Assembly: GCA_018969685.1 (NCBI GenBank)
Contig: JAGWXX010000002.1
Coordinates: 1 to 64,000, forward strand
DNA: 64,000 nt
Source: Acidobacteriota bacterium
Lineage (GTDB): Bacteria; Actinomycetota; Acidimicrobiia; Acidimicrobiales; Ilumatobacteraceae
Reading direction: 5' to 3'
The translations under genes were made by a program, and so were the position numbers. Below, one piece after another: positions 49,653 through 57,625 of the stretch (its first letter is position 1; every line of letters starts with the position of its first letter). A model generated the notes under the pieces. It was not told where the DNA came from, searched no databases, and worked only from the letters and a program-made list of their open reading frames with translations.

Positions 49653-50474
49653 GTGCCGCGCACCACCCTGCCCACCGGCATGGACATGTACTACGAAGTC
49701 GAGGGCTCCGGGCCGCCCCTGCTGCTGATCATGGGCACGGCGTCGGGGCACGAGACGTGGGCCGGACAGGTGGCCGCCTACCGCCGCGAATTCACGGTCG
49801 TCACCTACGACGCGCGCGGCACGGGCCAGTCGACCCACGCGCCGGACCCGACCGGGTACACCATGGCGTCGCTGGCGGACGACGCGGCGGCCCTCATCCG
49901 GCACCTCGGGCTCGGGCCCGTGCACGTGTCGGGCCTCTCCCTCGGCTCTGCGACCGCGCAGGAGCTCGTGCTCCGCCACCCCGACCTCGTTGCGACGGTC
50001 CAGCTGCACTGCACCTGGGGCCGCTCGGACGAGTGGTTCTGCCGCATGATCGACACGATGGAGGTTCCGGTCGCAGCCGGCGACATGCGGATGTACATCA
50101 GGCTCGCGATGATGTGGGTCTCGAGCCCGCACTTCGTCAACGAGCGCCCGGACGACGTGGAGGCGTTCGAGCGCGGGTTCCTCCTCGACAATCCCCACCC
50201 CGCCTCGCGCGAGGGCATCCTCGGGCACTTCCATGCCGACAAGACCCACGATGCGCTCGACCGCCTCGGCAGGATCGCGGTCCCCACGCTGGTCACCTCC
50301 GGCGAAGTGGACTGGCAGGTTCCCGCCCGCTATGGACGGGAAGTCCACTCCCGCATTCCCGGAGCGGAGTTCCACATGTTCACCGGCCCACGGTCGAGCC
50401 ACATCGCATTCCACGAAATGGCGGAGGAGTGGAACGCGTTCACCCTCGCATGGATGAGGGAGAAGAGCCGCTAG
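49653..50474 (+). CDS. Alpha/beta hydrolase
   Basis: A 273-residue serine hydrolase. It has the oxyanion turn LLIMGTASGHETW, VVTYDARGTGQSTHAP, the nucleophile elbow GLSLGSATAQEL (Ser near residue 93), the acid in SGEVDWQVP and the catalytic His in GPRSSHIAFHE. The short cap and DARGTGQS pattern fit esterases and enol-lactone hydrolases such as PcaD. The GTG start at 49653 has GAAGGAGGGA upstream. Its stop TAG lies in CTAG shared with the convergent M20 peptidase gene. Confidence 0.87.
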   Translation: MPRTTLPTGMDMYYEVEGSGPPLLLIMGTASGHETWAGQVAAYRREFTVVTYDARGTGQSTHAPDPTGYTMASLADDAAALIRHLGLGPVHVSGLSLGSATAQELVLRHPDLVATVQLHCTWGRSDEWFCRMIDTMEVPVAAGDMRMYIRLAMMWVSSPHFVNERPDDVEAFERGFLLDNPHPASREGILGHFHADKTHDALDRLGRIAVPTLVTSGEVDWQVPARYGREVHSRIPGAEFHMFTGPRSSHIAFHEMAEEWNAFTLAWMREKSR

Positions 50475-51733
50475 GCGCCCTCGGAGAGGTACCGCACGGC
50501 CGACAGCGCGTAGATCATCGCCGCCTCGGCTGCACCACTGCTGTTCATCGCCTCGTTCGGGCTGTGCGCCCGCGGCAGCATCCCCGGCCCGAACGACGCG
50601 ATGCACGGAATCCCGGCCGCCGTCTGGATGAACGCCGCGTCGGTTGCGCCGGGGAACGCGTCGAGCCGAGGGCGCCTGTCGAGCACGGCGAAGGCCGCGT
50701 CGCTGAGGTGCCGCACCACCGGGTCGCCGCCGTCGATCTCGGTCGCGCCGACCATGAGGTTCCAGTCGAGGGTCGCGTCGAGCTCGGGGTCCTCCTTCAT
50801 GGCGTCGTCCAGGAAGCGCTGGATGTCGGCCTTCACCTGCGCCTCGGTCATGCCCGGCACGGTGCGGATGTCGGATGCGAACTCCGCCCGACCCGGGTAC
50901 ACGCCGTAGGTGACGCCTGCCTGGGCCATGACGCCGACGTTCACCGTCGGGCCCATCCTGCAGTACTCGTGCCGGTCGAAGGTGAGGTAGTCGCGCAGCT
51001 CCCGCTGCATCTTGATCGCGAGCGCGGCCATCTTCAGGGTCGCGTTCACGGCCGGCAGCTGGTCGGAGATCGACGAATGCATCTGTGTGCCGAGCACGAC
51101 GACCTTGAACAGCGCGCAACCGCGCGACACGAGGTGGATCGACTCCCACTCGTCCGTGACCCCGGCCGGCTCGCCGATCACGCAGACGTCGGCCTCGAGG
51201 TGGCCCTCTGCGGCGAGCCACTTCGAGCCGTACACCGAACCGTTCTCCTCGTCGGCCGTGAGCGCCAGCGAGAGGCGGCCGGGGAAGTCGCCGAGGTCGC
51301 GCAGTGCGGCGGCGGCGTACGTCATCGCTGCGATCGCAGCCTTCATGTCGCCCGACCCGAGGCCGATCAGCTTGCCGTCCTTGAGGGTGGGCTCCCATGG
51401 ATCGGTCTTCCACTCGTCCATGTTCCCCGCGGGCTTCGTGTCGATGTGGCCGGAGAGCATCAAGGTCCTCCCGGGACGGGAACCCGGAACGGTGGCCACG
51501 ACGTTGGGCCGGTCCTCCTTGACTGCAAGGACCCTCGCGTCGTCGATGCCCAGGCGCGCGAGCCGATCCATGATGACGCGGCTCACCGCGACCTCATTCC
51601 CCGGAGGATTCACGGAGGGGGTCCGGATGAGGTCGCAGGTGAAGTCCAGGATCTCGTCGGCCCGATCCGCGATGTATCGCGCCACTCGGCGCTCGGCATC
51701 CGTCTGCAGCCTGGATTCGAGTCCTTCAAACAC
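50471..51733 (-). CDS. M20 family metallopeptidase (ArgE/DapE type)
   Basis: A 420-residue dinuclear-zinc amidohydrolase. The motifs are TLMLSGHIDTKPAGN (first metal His and catalytic Asp), GLGSGDMKAAIAAM (bridging Asp), LTADEENGSVYG (catalytic Glu-Glu) and, at the end, PRAHSPNEAMN (last His). The lid/dimer domain lies between about residues 190 and 300. Likely reaction: hydrolysis of an N-acyl or N-carbamoyl amino acid or dipeptide. Starts at GTG 51733 with AAGGGG 6 bases upstream. Divergent from an SDR gene across a TATAAT promoter. Confidence 0.88.
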   Translation of the reverse strand: MFEGLESRLQTDAERRVARYIADRADEILDFTCDLIRTPSVNPPGNEVAVSRVIMDRLARLGIDDARVLAVKEDRPNVVATVPGSRPGRTLMLSGHIDTKPAGNMDEWKTDPWEPTLKDGKLIGLGSGDMKAAIAAMTYAAAALRDLGDFPGRLSLALTADEENGSVYGSKWLAAEGHLEADVCVIGEPAGVTDEWESIHLVSRGCALFKVVVLGTQMHSSISDQLPAVNATLKMAALAIKMQRELRDYLTFDRHEYCRMGPTVNVGVMAQAGVTYGVYPGRAEFASDIRTVPGMTEAQVKADIQRFLDDAMKEDPELDATLDWNLMVGATEIDGGDPVVRHLSDAAFAVLDRRPRLDAFPGATDAAFIQTAAGIPCIASFGPGMLPRAHSPNEAMNSSGAAEAAMIYALSAVRYLSEGA

Positions 51734-51755
51734 ATCACGCCCCTTGCCGCCGTGC

Positions 51756-51772
51756 AGGGGCGAATTGCCCCT
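51756..51772. repeat. Short inverted repeat in the M20 peptidase leader
   Basis: AGGGGC (51756-51761) and GCCCCT (51767-51772) flank GAATT. Lies between the minus-strand TATAAT box and the GTG start of the peptidase gene. Could be an operator or leader hairpin. Confidence 0.4.
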
Positions 51773-51783
51773 CGCCGCGGGCG

Positions 51784-51791
51784 ATTATAAC
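51784..51791. promoter_or_regulatory. Bidirectional -10 region (TATAAT/TATAAC) with AGGTTATAA motif
   Basis: The AT-rich block ATTATAAC gives TATAAT on the minus strand (51789-51784, M20 peptidase) and TATAAC on the plus strand (51786-51791, SDR operon). Read on the minus strand the block is AAGGTTATAATC. The 9 bases AGGTTATAA recur at 56578-56586, also between divergent genes. Rare in this GC-rich DNA. Confidence 0.5.
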
Positions 51792-51838
51792 CTTCGCCCC
51801 GGGGACAGTCGGCTGGTCCGACAAGGGGGCAATGGGTC

Positions 51839-52624
51839 ATGGGGCGACTCGACGGCAAGAACGTCTTCATCACGGGCGCGGGAAGCGGCTTCGGCCAGCG
51901 AACCGCCGAGTTGTTCGCGCAGGAAGGCGCGAAGAACGTCTACATCGTCGACCGGCTGGCGGAGCGGCTGGAGAAGACCGCGTCGCTCGTCGTTGCAGCC
52001 GGTGGAAATCCGGTGCCGATCTGCTGCGACCTCGGCGTGATGGCCAACTGCACCGGGGCGATCGAGACCGCGCTCGGCCACGATCCGAAGCTCGACGTGA
52101 TGATCAGCAATGCGGCGGCGTGGGCGAACGAGCACTTCCTCGACATGACCGAGGCCTCGTGGCGGCGGGTCATGTCCGTCGACCTCGATGCGTACTTCAT
52201 GCTCGCCAACAGGGCGGCGCGCGCCATGAAGGACACGGGCGGCGGATCCATCCTGTTCACTTCGTCCATCAGTTCGCTCGGGCACGGCCGCGGCTGGACG
52301 TCCTACGCCGTGGCAAAGGCGGCGCTCATCTCGCTCGCCAAGGCGATCGCCGTCGAATGCGCGCAGTGGAACATCCGCGCCAACTGCGTCAGCCCCGGAC
52401 CGGGAGACACCCAGCAGTCGGTCGACATCACGAGCGAGGAGCTCATGGCCAAGTGGCGCAAGGAGGGGTTCCCCGTCGTCCCGCTGAACCGCCTCGCCTC
52501 CACCGACGACATCGCCCACGCGTTCCTGTACCTCGCCTCCGACGAGGCCCGGTACGTGTCCGGCATCAACCTGATCGTCGACGGGGCGCTCACCGCGCAG
52601 GCATACGACGTTCCCGAGAAGTAG
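51839..52624 (+). CDS. SDR family oxidoreductase
   Basis: A 261-residue short-chain dehydrogenase. NAD(P) site FITGAGSGFGQRTAEL (about 10-25), VDRLAERLEK after strand 2, SNAAAWANEHF, Ser in FTSSISSLG and Tyr-x3-Lys in TSYAVAKAALI. Late loop VDGALTAQAYDVPEK. The first gene of a plus-strand run: SDR, EthD protein, PPOX protein, SDR, hydrolase, aldolase. The short spacings (24-52 bases) are consistent with one operon. Substrate unknown. Confidence 0.88.
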   Translation: MGRLDGKNVFITGAGSGFGQRTAELFAQEGAKNVYIVDRLAERLEKTASLVVAAGGNPVPICCDLGVMANCTGAIETALGHDPKLDVMISNAAAWANEHFLDMTEASWRRVMSVDLDAYFMLANRAARAMKDTGGGSILFTSSISSLGHGRGWTSYAVAKAALISLAKAIAVECAQWNIRANCVSPGPGDTQQSVDITSEELMAKWRKEGFPVVPLNRLASTDDIAHAFLYLASDEARYVSGINLIVDGALTAQAYDVPEK

Positions 52625-52648
52625 CCCACCAGCAGAACTGAGGCGGAC

Positions 52649-52987
52649 ATGATCAAGACCATTGGCACGGCGTACCGGCGCGAGGACTTCTCGCGCGAGG
52701 CCTTCTTCGACTACTGGCTCAACGTCCATGCCCCGATCAGCAAGGAGGCGCCCGGCATCCGCGGCTACGTCGTCAGCGAGGTCGTGCGGAAGATCGCGGG
52801 CGGGCTCGAGGTGGATGCATTCGTCGAACAGTGGTTCGACGACGAGGAGGCCCTAGCGGAGGCGACGGCCTCGCCGGCCGGCCAAGCCGCGTGGGCGGAC
52901 GTCGCCAATTACGCGAAGACGACCGGCACCTTCTGGGTCGCCAAGCAGCACATCATCGTCCCCCCACCCGACACCCGGCGGGCGTAG
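52649..52987 (+). CDS. EthD family protein
   Basis: A 112-residue EthD-like protein. The pattern FSREAFFDYWLNVHAPISKEA contains the conserved His, followed by GIRGYVVSEVVR and AFVEQWFDDEEALAEAT. Differs from the EthD protein at 24662. Likely a small monooxygenase-like or protective protein for a pathway intermediate. The ATG at 52649 has GAGG 5 bases upstream. It lies between an SDR and a PPOX-fold protein. Confidence 0.84.
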   Translation: MIKTIGTAYRREDFSREAFFDYWLNVHAPISKEAPGIRGYVVSEVVRKIAGGLEVDAFVEQWFDDEEALAEATASPAGQAAWADVANYAKTTGTFWVAKQHIIVPPPDTRRA

Positions 52988-53039
52988 CAGCCCGACGGGG
53001 CACTCCAGGATCGCACGACACCAACGGAAAGGAACGGAC

Positions 53040-53588
53040 ATGACGGAGAGCTGGAGGGGAAGGATCGGGGCGATGGATCCCGCGAGGAGGGATTTCTACC
53101 TCGAAGGAGGGGCGATCGTCCGCATCGCGGCGCTCGACGACGACGGGTACCCGCACGTCATCCCCGCCTGGTACCACTGGGACGGCACCAGCTTCTGGTT
53201 CGTGCTCCGCGAGCGCTCCGAGCTCGCGCTCCTCATGAAGAAGCGCCCGCGGATCGGATTCGTCATCGACGAGGGCTCCGTGAAGGACGAGGCTGCGAAC
53301 CGGTTCTTCGAAATGCCCAAGGTCTTCGCGAAGGGCGACGTGGAGGTCGTCGAGGAACCCAACACCGGCGGCCAGTGGGTCGAGATCGCCAAGAAGATGG
53401 CCGTTCGCTACCTCGGACCTCACGGCCCCGAGTACATCAGCGCGAACATCCACCAGCCACGCTGGTTGTTCCGCATCACCCCCACCGAGATGAAGACGTG
53501 GGAGGGCACCGCCTGGGCGAAGAAGTACTGGGTCGACAACGACAAGACAAAGTCCTACGAGGAAGCCCACGGACTCAACAAGTCCTGA
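53040..53588 (+). CDS. PPOX-fold F420/FMN-binding protein
   Basis: A 182-residue split-barrel protein. It has IVRIAALDDDGYPHVIPAWYHWDG near the start (core strands of the PPOX barrel), FWFVLRERSELALLMKKRPRI (shown in part: ELALLMKKRPRIGFVID), and a C-terminal part with GGQWVEIAKKMAVRYLG and ITPTEMKTWEG. Such actinobacterial proteins bind F420 or FMN and reduce small substrates. A paralogue at 55993-56541 shares most of these stretches. The ATG at 53040 has GGAAAGGA 4 bases upstream. Confidence 0.86.
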   Translation: MTESWRGRIGAMDPARRDFYLEGGAIVRIAALDDDGYPHVIPAWYHWDGTSFWFVLRERSELALLMKKRPRIGFVIDEGSVKDEAANRFFEMPKVFAKGDVEVVEEPNTGGQWVEIAKKMAVRYLGPHGPEYISANIHQPRWLFRITPTEMKTWEGTAWAKKYWVDNDKTKSYEEAHGLNKS

Positions 53589-53595
53589 GCGCCAC

Positions 53596-54363
53596 GTGAT
53601 CCGCCCCCTCCTCGACCTCTCCGGGCGCACCGCGCTCGTCACCGGCGGCTCCCGCGGGCTCGGCGTGACGATCGCCACCGCGCTCGCGGAGGCCGGAGCC
53701 GACGTCGTCGTCACCAGCACCCGGCGGGACGAGATCGAGGCGTCGGCGGCGCGCATCGCCGCCACGACGGGCCGGCGGGTCATCGGACTCGCCGGCGACG
53801 TGTCAGTCGAGGCCGACTGCACGGCGATCGTGGGAGCGACCGAGTCCGCCTTCGGCCGACTCGACATCCTCGTCAACAACGCGGGGGTGAACCTGCGCGG
53901 CGCGGTGGACGAGCTGCCGCTCGCCGACTTCGAGCGCTCGCTCGCCGTGAACGTCACCGGCACGTGGCTGATGTGCCGGACCGCGAAGCGGCTGCTCGAG
54001 CGGTCCCCGGCTGCCCGGGTCGTGAACATGGGCTCGTCGTTCGGCACCATCGCCGCTGCCAACCGCACCTCGTACACGGCGGCCAAGGGTGCGGTGCACC
54101 AGATCACCCGGGCTCTGGCGGTGGAGTGGGCGGGCATCCCGATCAACGTCAATGCCCTCGCACCCGGGCCGTTCCTGACCGACATGAACGTGCCGCACCA
54201 GCACTCGGAGCACGCCGTGCGCGTCATCGGCCAGGAGATCCTCCTGCGCCGCTGGGCGGAGCTCCACGAGATCGTCGGACCGCTGCTCATGCTCGCGTCC
54301 GACGCTTCCAGCTACGTCACGGGGGCGATCATTCCCGTCGACGGCGGGTGGACGGCCCACTAG
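53596..54363 (+). CDS. SDR family oxidoreductase (second)
   Basis: A 255-residue short-chain dehydrogenase. NAD(P) site TALVTGGSRGLGVTIA, STRRDEIEASA after strand 2 (Arg-Arg favours NADP), NNAGVNLRGAVDEL, Ser in MGSSFGTIAAAN and Tyr-x3-Lys in TSYTAAKGAVH, ending IIPVDGGWTAH. Resembles gluconate 5-dehydrogenase/3-oxoacyl reductase-like SDRs. Starts at GTG 53596, 7 bases after the PPOX gene stop. Acts with the upstream SDR on a hydroxy or keto intermediate. Confidence 0.88.
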   Translation: MIRPLLDLSGRTALVTGGSRGLGVTIATALAEAGADVVVTSTRRDEIEASAARIAATTGRRVIGLAGDVSVEADCTAIVGATESAFGRLDILVNNAGVNLRGAVDELPLADFERSLAVNVTGTWLMCRTAKRLLERSPAARVVNMGSSFGTIAAANRTSYTAAKGAVHQITRALAVEWAGIPINVNALAPGPFLTDMNVPHQHSEHAVRVIGQEILLRRWAELHEIVGPLLMLASDASSYVTGAIIPVDGGWTAH

Positions 54364-54388
54364 CAACGACCACGAACGGGGAGGTTCC

Positions 54389-55207
54389 ATGGCGGAGATT
54401 GCGGCGATCAACGGGACGAGGATCTGGTTCGACCTCGTCGGCAGCGGCGATACGGTGGTGCAGATCGGCGGCGCCGTCAGCGCCCACGAGGGCTACGACC
54501 CCGTCACCCCCGACCTCTCCCGCCACTTCGAGGTCCTCAACTACGACCACCGTGGGTACGGCCACAGCGACCGCCCCGAGCAGCGCTACACCATCGACGT
54601 CTGGTGCGACGACCTCGTCGCGCTGCTCGACCACGTCGGGCGCGGCCGGGTGCACGTGCACGGCGGCTCGATGGGAAGCTTCGTGGCGATCGCCTTCGCG
54701 CTGAAGTACCCCGAGCGGGTGGACAAGCTGCTGCTCGGAGCGGGAGCCGTCGCGAAGTGCGACGCCATGGGCGTCTCCCACTTCCGCGTCTGGCAGTACC
54801 TGGCCCGTGCCTACGGCGTCGGTTCGCGGGAGGTCGGCGAGGAGCTCGTCAACAAGGCCTTTTCGCGCCGCTACATCGACGAGATGGGTCTCGACGCCCT
54901 GACCGACGCGATGGTCGACACGGCGTCGCGCAACGCGAGCACCCATGTCTTCATCGACGCGTGCCAGGTCATGATCGACGCCGACGTCCGCGCGCAGCTG
55001 CCGCACCTGGCAGCGCCGACGCTCGTGATGGTCGGCTCGGAGGACGTCCTCACGCCGCTCGACGCCGGTCCCGGCGGGGTCGGCGCACGCGACGTCGCCA
55101 AGATGATCCCCGGTGCGACCCTGAAGGTCTTCGAGGGCGCCGGCCACGGCCACTACGGCGAGCAGACCGCCGAGTCGGTGCGCGCCATCCTCGACTTTCT
55201 GGCCTGA
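54389..55207 (+). CDS. Alpha/beta hydrolase (haloperoxidase-like)
   Basis: A 272-residue hydrolase. VVQIGGAVSAHEGYDP holds the oxyanion region, VLNYDHRGYGHSDRPE is the typical turn after strand 4, the nucleophile elbow is VHGGSMGSFVAIAF (Ser near 95), the acid lies in VGSEDVLTP and the catalytic His in GAGHGHYGEQ. The glycine-rich start (VGSGDTVVQIGG) resembles esterases. The ATG at 54389 has GGGGAGG upstream. Function may be hydrolysis of a lactone, ester or C-C bond in the same pathway as the aldolase downstream. Confidence 0.86.
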   Translation: MAEIAAINGTRIWFDLVGSGDTVVQIGGAVSAHEGYDPVTPDLSRHFEVLNYDHRGYGHSDRPEQRYTIDVWCDDLVALLDHVGRGRVHVHGGSMGSFVAIAFALKYPERVDKLLLGAGAVAKCDAMGVSHFRVWQYLARAYGVGSREVGEELVNKAFSRRYIDEMGLDALTDAMVDTASRNASTHVFIDACQVMIDADVRAQLPHLAAPTLVMVGSEDVLTPLDAGPGGVGARDVAKMIPGATLKVFEGAGHGHYGEQTAESVRAILDFLA

Positions 55208-55211
55208 CTGA

Positions 55212-55217
55212 TACCCT
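55212..55217 (+). promoter_or_regulatory. -10 box of the leaderless aldolase gene
   Basis: TACCCT, then 6 bases, then GTG at 55224. No Shine-Dalgarno, even though the gene lies 16 bases behind another gene on the same strand. Confidence 0.45.
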
Positions 55218-55223
55218 CCGCCC

Positions 55224-56003
55224 GTGCCATTTCCCGACGTCACCGCCGACAACCGCTTCAAGGGTGCGCTCGCCGCAGGCTCCCCCGTCGCGGGGTCGTT
55301 CATCATGGTGGGCGGGCCGGAGGTCGTCGAGATCGGCGGCGCCACTGGGCTCGACTTCGTGATCCTGGACACCGAGCACACTGCAACCGGCTGGGAGAAG
55401 TTGTCGTCCATGTGCCTCTCGGCGACCTACTCGGGCACGTTCCCGCTCGTAAGGATCGCCACCACGGCTCGCGACGTCGTGACCCGTGCCCTCGACATCG
55501 GCGCGCGGGGAATCATGTTCGCGCAGATCCAGAACGCCGACGAGGCGATGCAGGCGTCGCGCGCCTGCCGTTACCCCCCGCTCGGCAACCGCGGTGCGGC
55601 CATGGGACGCAATGCGGGATGGGGGGTCGGACGGGACCTCGGCGCCTACGTCGATAGCGCGAACGCGAGCGTCGTCTGCGTGGTGCAGGTGGAGACCCGC
55701 GAATCGGTCGCCGACGTGGCCGCCATCGCGGCGGTGCCGGGCATCGACTGCCTCTTCGTCGGACTATCCGACCTCAGCGTCGACCTCGGCGTCGCCGGGC
55801 AGGTCCGCCACCCCGACGTCGAGGCGGCACTCGACCTCGTGATCGCGGCCGCGAAGTCGCACGGCATCGCCGTCGGCGTGCCGCTCGCCGACACTTCCCT
55901 CGTCGCCGACTACCGGCGCCGAGGAGTGTCGTTCTTCGCCACCACCGACCGCGGCACGCTCGCCGCGGGCTACGGCGCCTACCGCACCGCGGTTACTTCC
56001 TGA
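55224..56003 (+). CDS. HpcH/HpaI family aldolase
   Basis: A 259-residue class II aldolase of the HpaI/2,4-dihydroxyhept-2-ene-1,7-dioate aldolase group. Catalytic pattern: FVILDTEHTATG (base His), LVRIATTARD (Arg), GARGIMFAQIQNADEA, then VCVVQVETRESVADV (metal-ligand Glu) and LFVGLSDLSVDLG (metal-ligand Asp). It cleaves 4-hydroxy-2-keto acids to pyruvate and an aldehyde, which would end a degradation pathway. The GTG at 55224 directly follows a TACCCT box, so it may also be expressed on its own. The stop overlaps the convergent PPOX gene by 11 bases. Confidence 0.88.
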   Translation: MPFPDVTADNRFKGALAAGSPVAGSFIMVGGPEVVEIGGATGLDFVILDTEHTATGWEKLSSMCLSATYSGTFPLVRIATTARDVVTRALDIGARGIMFAQIQNADEAMQASRACRYPPLGNRGAAMGRNAGWGVGRDLGAYVDSANASVVCVVQVETRESVADVAAIAAVPGIDCLFVGLSDLSVDLGVAGQVRHPDVEAALDLVIAAAKSHGIAVGVPLADTSLVADYRRRGVSFFATTDRGTLAAGYGAYRTAVTS

Positions 56004-56541
56004 GCCCGTGGGCCTCCTCGAACGAGGGGCCCCCGCTCGACTCGACCCAGTAGCGCTTCGCCCAGCCGACGCCCTTCCAGGTCTTCATCTCGTCGGGGGT
56101 GAGACGGATGAGCCACCTCGGCTGCTTGAGCGTCGACTCGAGGTACGACGGGCCGTTTGGTCCGAGGTAGCGCACCGCCATCTTCGCGGCAATGTCCACC
56201 CACTGACCGCCGACGTTCGGCGTCTCGACGACCTCCGCGCGGCCCGAGGTCATGACCTTCGGGATCTGCGCCATCTCGCCGCTGGAGTTGTCGGGGCGAC
56301 CGTGCTCCTTGTCGATGACGACCGCAATCCGGCCGTCCTTCTGGATGTACCGGCACCACTCCGACCGCTCGCGGCCGACGAACCACAGGCTGCGGCCGTC
56401 CCACTGGTACCAGATCGGCACGACGTACGGCCAGCCATCCTCGCGCAGGCACGCCACCCGGGCGAGCGCGTCCCCCGCAAGGAACGCATCCAACTCGGCC
56501 TGCTCGAGGCCACCCATTGCACCGCGATATTCCTCGCTCAT
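55993..56541 (-). CDS. PPOX-fold F420/FMN-binding protein, paralogue of 53040-53588
   Basis: A 182-residue protein of the same length as its paralogue. Matching stretches are ARVACLREDGWPYVVPIWYQWDG, GGQWVDIAAKMAVRYLGPNGP, PRWLIRLTPDEMKTWKGVGWAKRYWV (in parts) and the ending EEAHGLRK versus EEAHGLNK. The two probably arose by duplication and inversion within this cluster. The ATG at 56541 has AAGGAGGGG upstream. It is divergent from the oligopeptide ATPase gene across a GTTATAAC palindrome. Confidence 0.87.
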   Translation of the reverse strand: MSEEYRGAMGGLEQAELDAFLAGDALARVACLREDGWPYVVPIWYQWDGRSLWFVGRERSEWCRYIQKDGRIAVVIDKEHGRPDNSSGEMAQIPKVMTSGRAEVVETPNVGGQWVDIAAKMAVRYLGPNGPSYLESTLKQPRWLIRLTPDEMKTWKGVGWAKRYWVESSGGPSFEEAHGLRK

Positions 56542-56577
56542 CGCCCCTCCTTACGGGATTCCCCTGTCCTTCCGCCG

Positions 56578-56587
56578 AGGTTATAAC
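56578..56587. promoter_or_regulatory. GTTATAAC palindrome between divergent genes
   Basis: GTTATAAC (56580-56587) is a perfect 8-base palindrome. It gives TATAAC on both strands: plus strand 56582-56587, 9 bases before the ATG at 56597; minus strand 56585-56580, about 40 bases before the ATG at 56541. The 9-mer AGGTTATAA recurs at 51784-51792 on the other strand. Promoter and possibly operator. Confidence 0.5.
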
Positions 56588-56596
56588 ATCCGGAAG

Positions 56597-57625
56597 ATGG
56601 GGACCACACGGACGGCCACTGCCGTCGCTACGCCGGCACTGTCGATCAAGGACGTCGTCCATTCCTACGCCCAGCGCTCCGTCCTCGGGGTCGGGAAGGC
56701 GAAGCGGACGGACGTGCTCAAGGGCATTTCGCTCGACATCCCGCAGGGCACGACGCTCGGCCTCGTCGGAGAGTCGGGGTGCGGCAAGACGACGCTCGTC
56801 AAGTCGATCCTCCGCCTGATCGAGCCGACCTCCGGACAGATCCTCCTCGGCACGGAGTCCGGCCAGGAGGACGTGCTCGCACTCCCGAAGTCCGAGCTGA
56901 CGCGGGTGCGCCGCAAACTTCAGGTCGTCTTCCAGGACCCGTACGGATCGCTCAACCCCCGCATGACCGTGTTTCAGACGGTCTCCGAGCCCCTGAGGGT
57001 GCACCTAAAGATGGATGAGGCGGCGTGCAAGGACCGCGTGCGCGACCTGCTCGAGCTCGTCGGGCTGGATCCCAAGATGGCGAACCGCTACCCGCACGAG
57101 TTCTCCGGCGGCCAGCGCCAGCGGGTCGGCATCGCGAGGGCGCTCGCATTCGAGCCATCGGTCCTGATCCTCGACGAACCGGTGTCGGCACTCGACGTGT
57201 CGGTGCAGGCCCAGATCCTCAACCTCATCATCGGCCTGCAGAAGAAGCTGGACCTGACCTATCTGTTCGTGTCCCACGACCTCGCGGTGATCGAGCACGT
57301 CGCCGACGCCGTCGCGGTGATGTACCTCGGGCGGATCGTCGAGCACGGGAAGACGGAGTCGATCTTCAGCAACCCGGCGCACCCGTACACGCAGGCGCTG
57401 CTCTCGGCCAGCCCGATCCCCGACGTCACGGCCGAGCGCCAACGGACGCGGATCGTGCTCCGTGGCGACATCAGTTCGTCCAGCGCCGGCACGGGGTGCC
57501 AGTTCCACCCCCGCTGCCCGGTCGGCGAAGGCAAGGAGCGCTGCGCCGCGGAATCGCCCGCGCTCGCCGAGGTCCGTCCCGGCCAGCTCGCCGCCTGCCA
57601 CTTCCCGACGGGCTCGGCCAAGTGA
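56597..57625 (+). CDS. Oligopeptide/dipeptide ABC transporter ATPase (OppF/DppF type)
   Basis: A 342-residue ATPase. Walker A LVGESGCGKTTLVKSIL (about 54-70), the Q-loop VVFQDPYGSLNPRMTV, the signature FSGGQRQRVGIARALA, Walker B VLILDEPVSALDVSVQAQIL and the Opp-type C-terminal region with CQFHPRCPVGEGKERC (four-cysteine pattern of OppF/DppD proteins). It pairs with the OppD-like ATPase at 60287, which lies on the opposite strand. Starts at ATG 56597, close behind TATAAC. Its stop overlaps the aminotransferase start (GTGA). Confidence 0.92.
   Translation: MGTTRTATAVATPALSIKDVVHSYAQRSVLGVGKAKRTDVLKGISLDIPQGTTLGLVGESGCGKTTLVKSILRLIEPTSGQILLGTESGQEDVLALPKSELTRVRRKLQVVFQDPYGSLNPRMTVFQTVSEPLRVHLKMDEAACKDRVRDLLELVGLDPKMANRYPHEFSGGQRQRVGIARALAFEPSVLILDEPVSALDVSVQAQILNLIIGLQKKLDLTYLFVSHDLAVIEHVADAVAVMYLGRIVEHGKTESIFSNPAHPYTQALLSASPIPDVTAERQRTRIVLRGDISSSSAGTGCQFHPRCPVGEGKERCAAESPALAEVRPGQLAACHFPTGSAK

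Noticed and set aside
51800-51820. Third GntR operator copy upstream of the SDR gene (TGGTCCGAC near 51813)
   Set aside because: Only the left half resembles the 19-bp site; the right half does not match.
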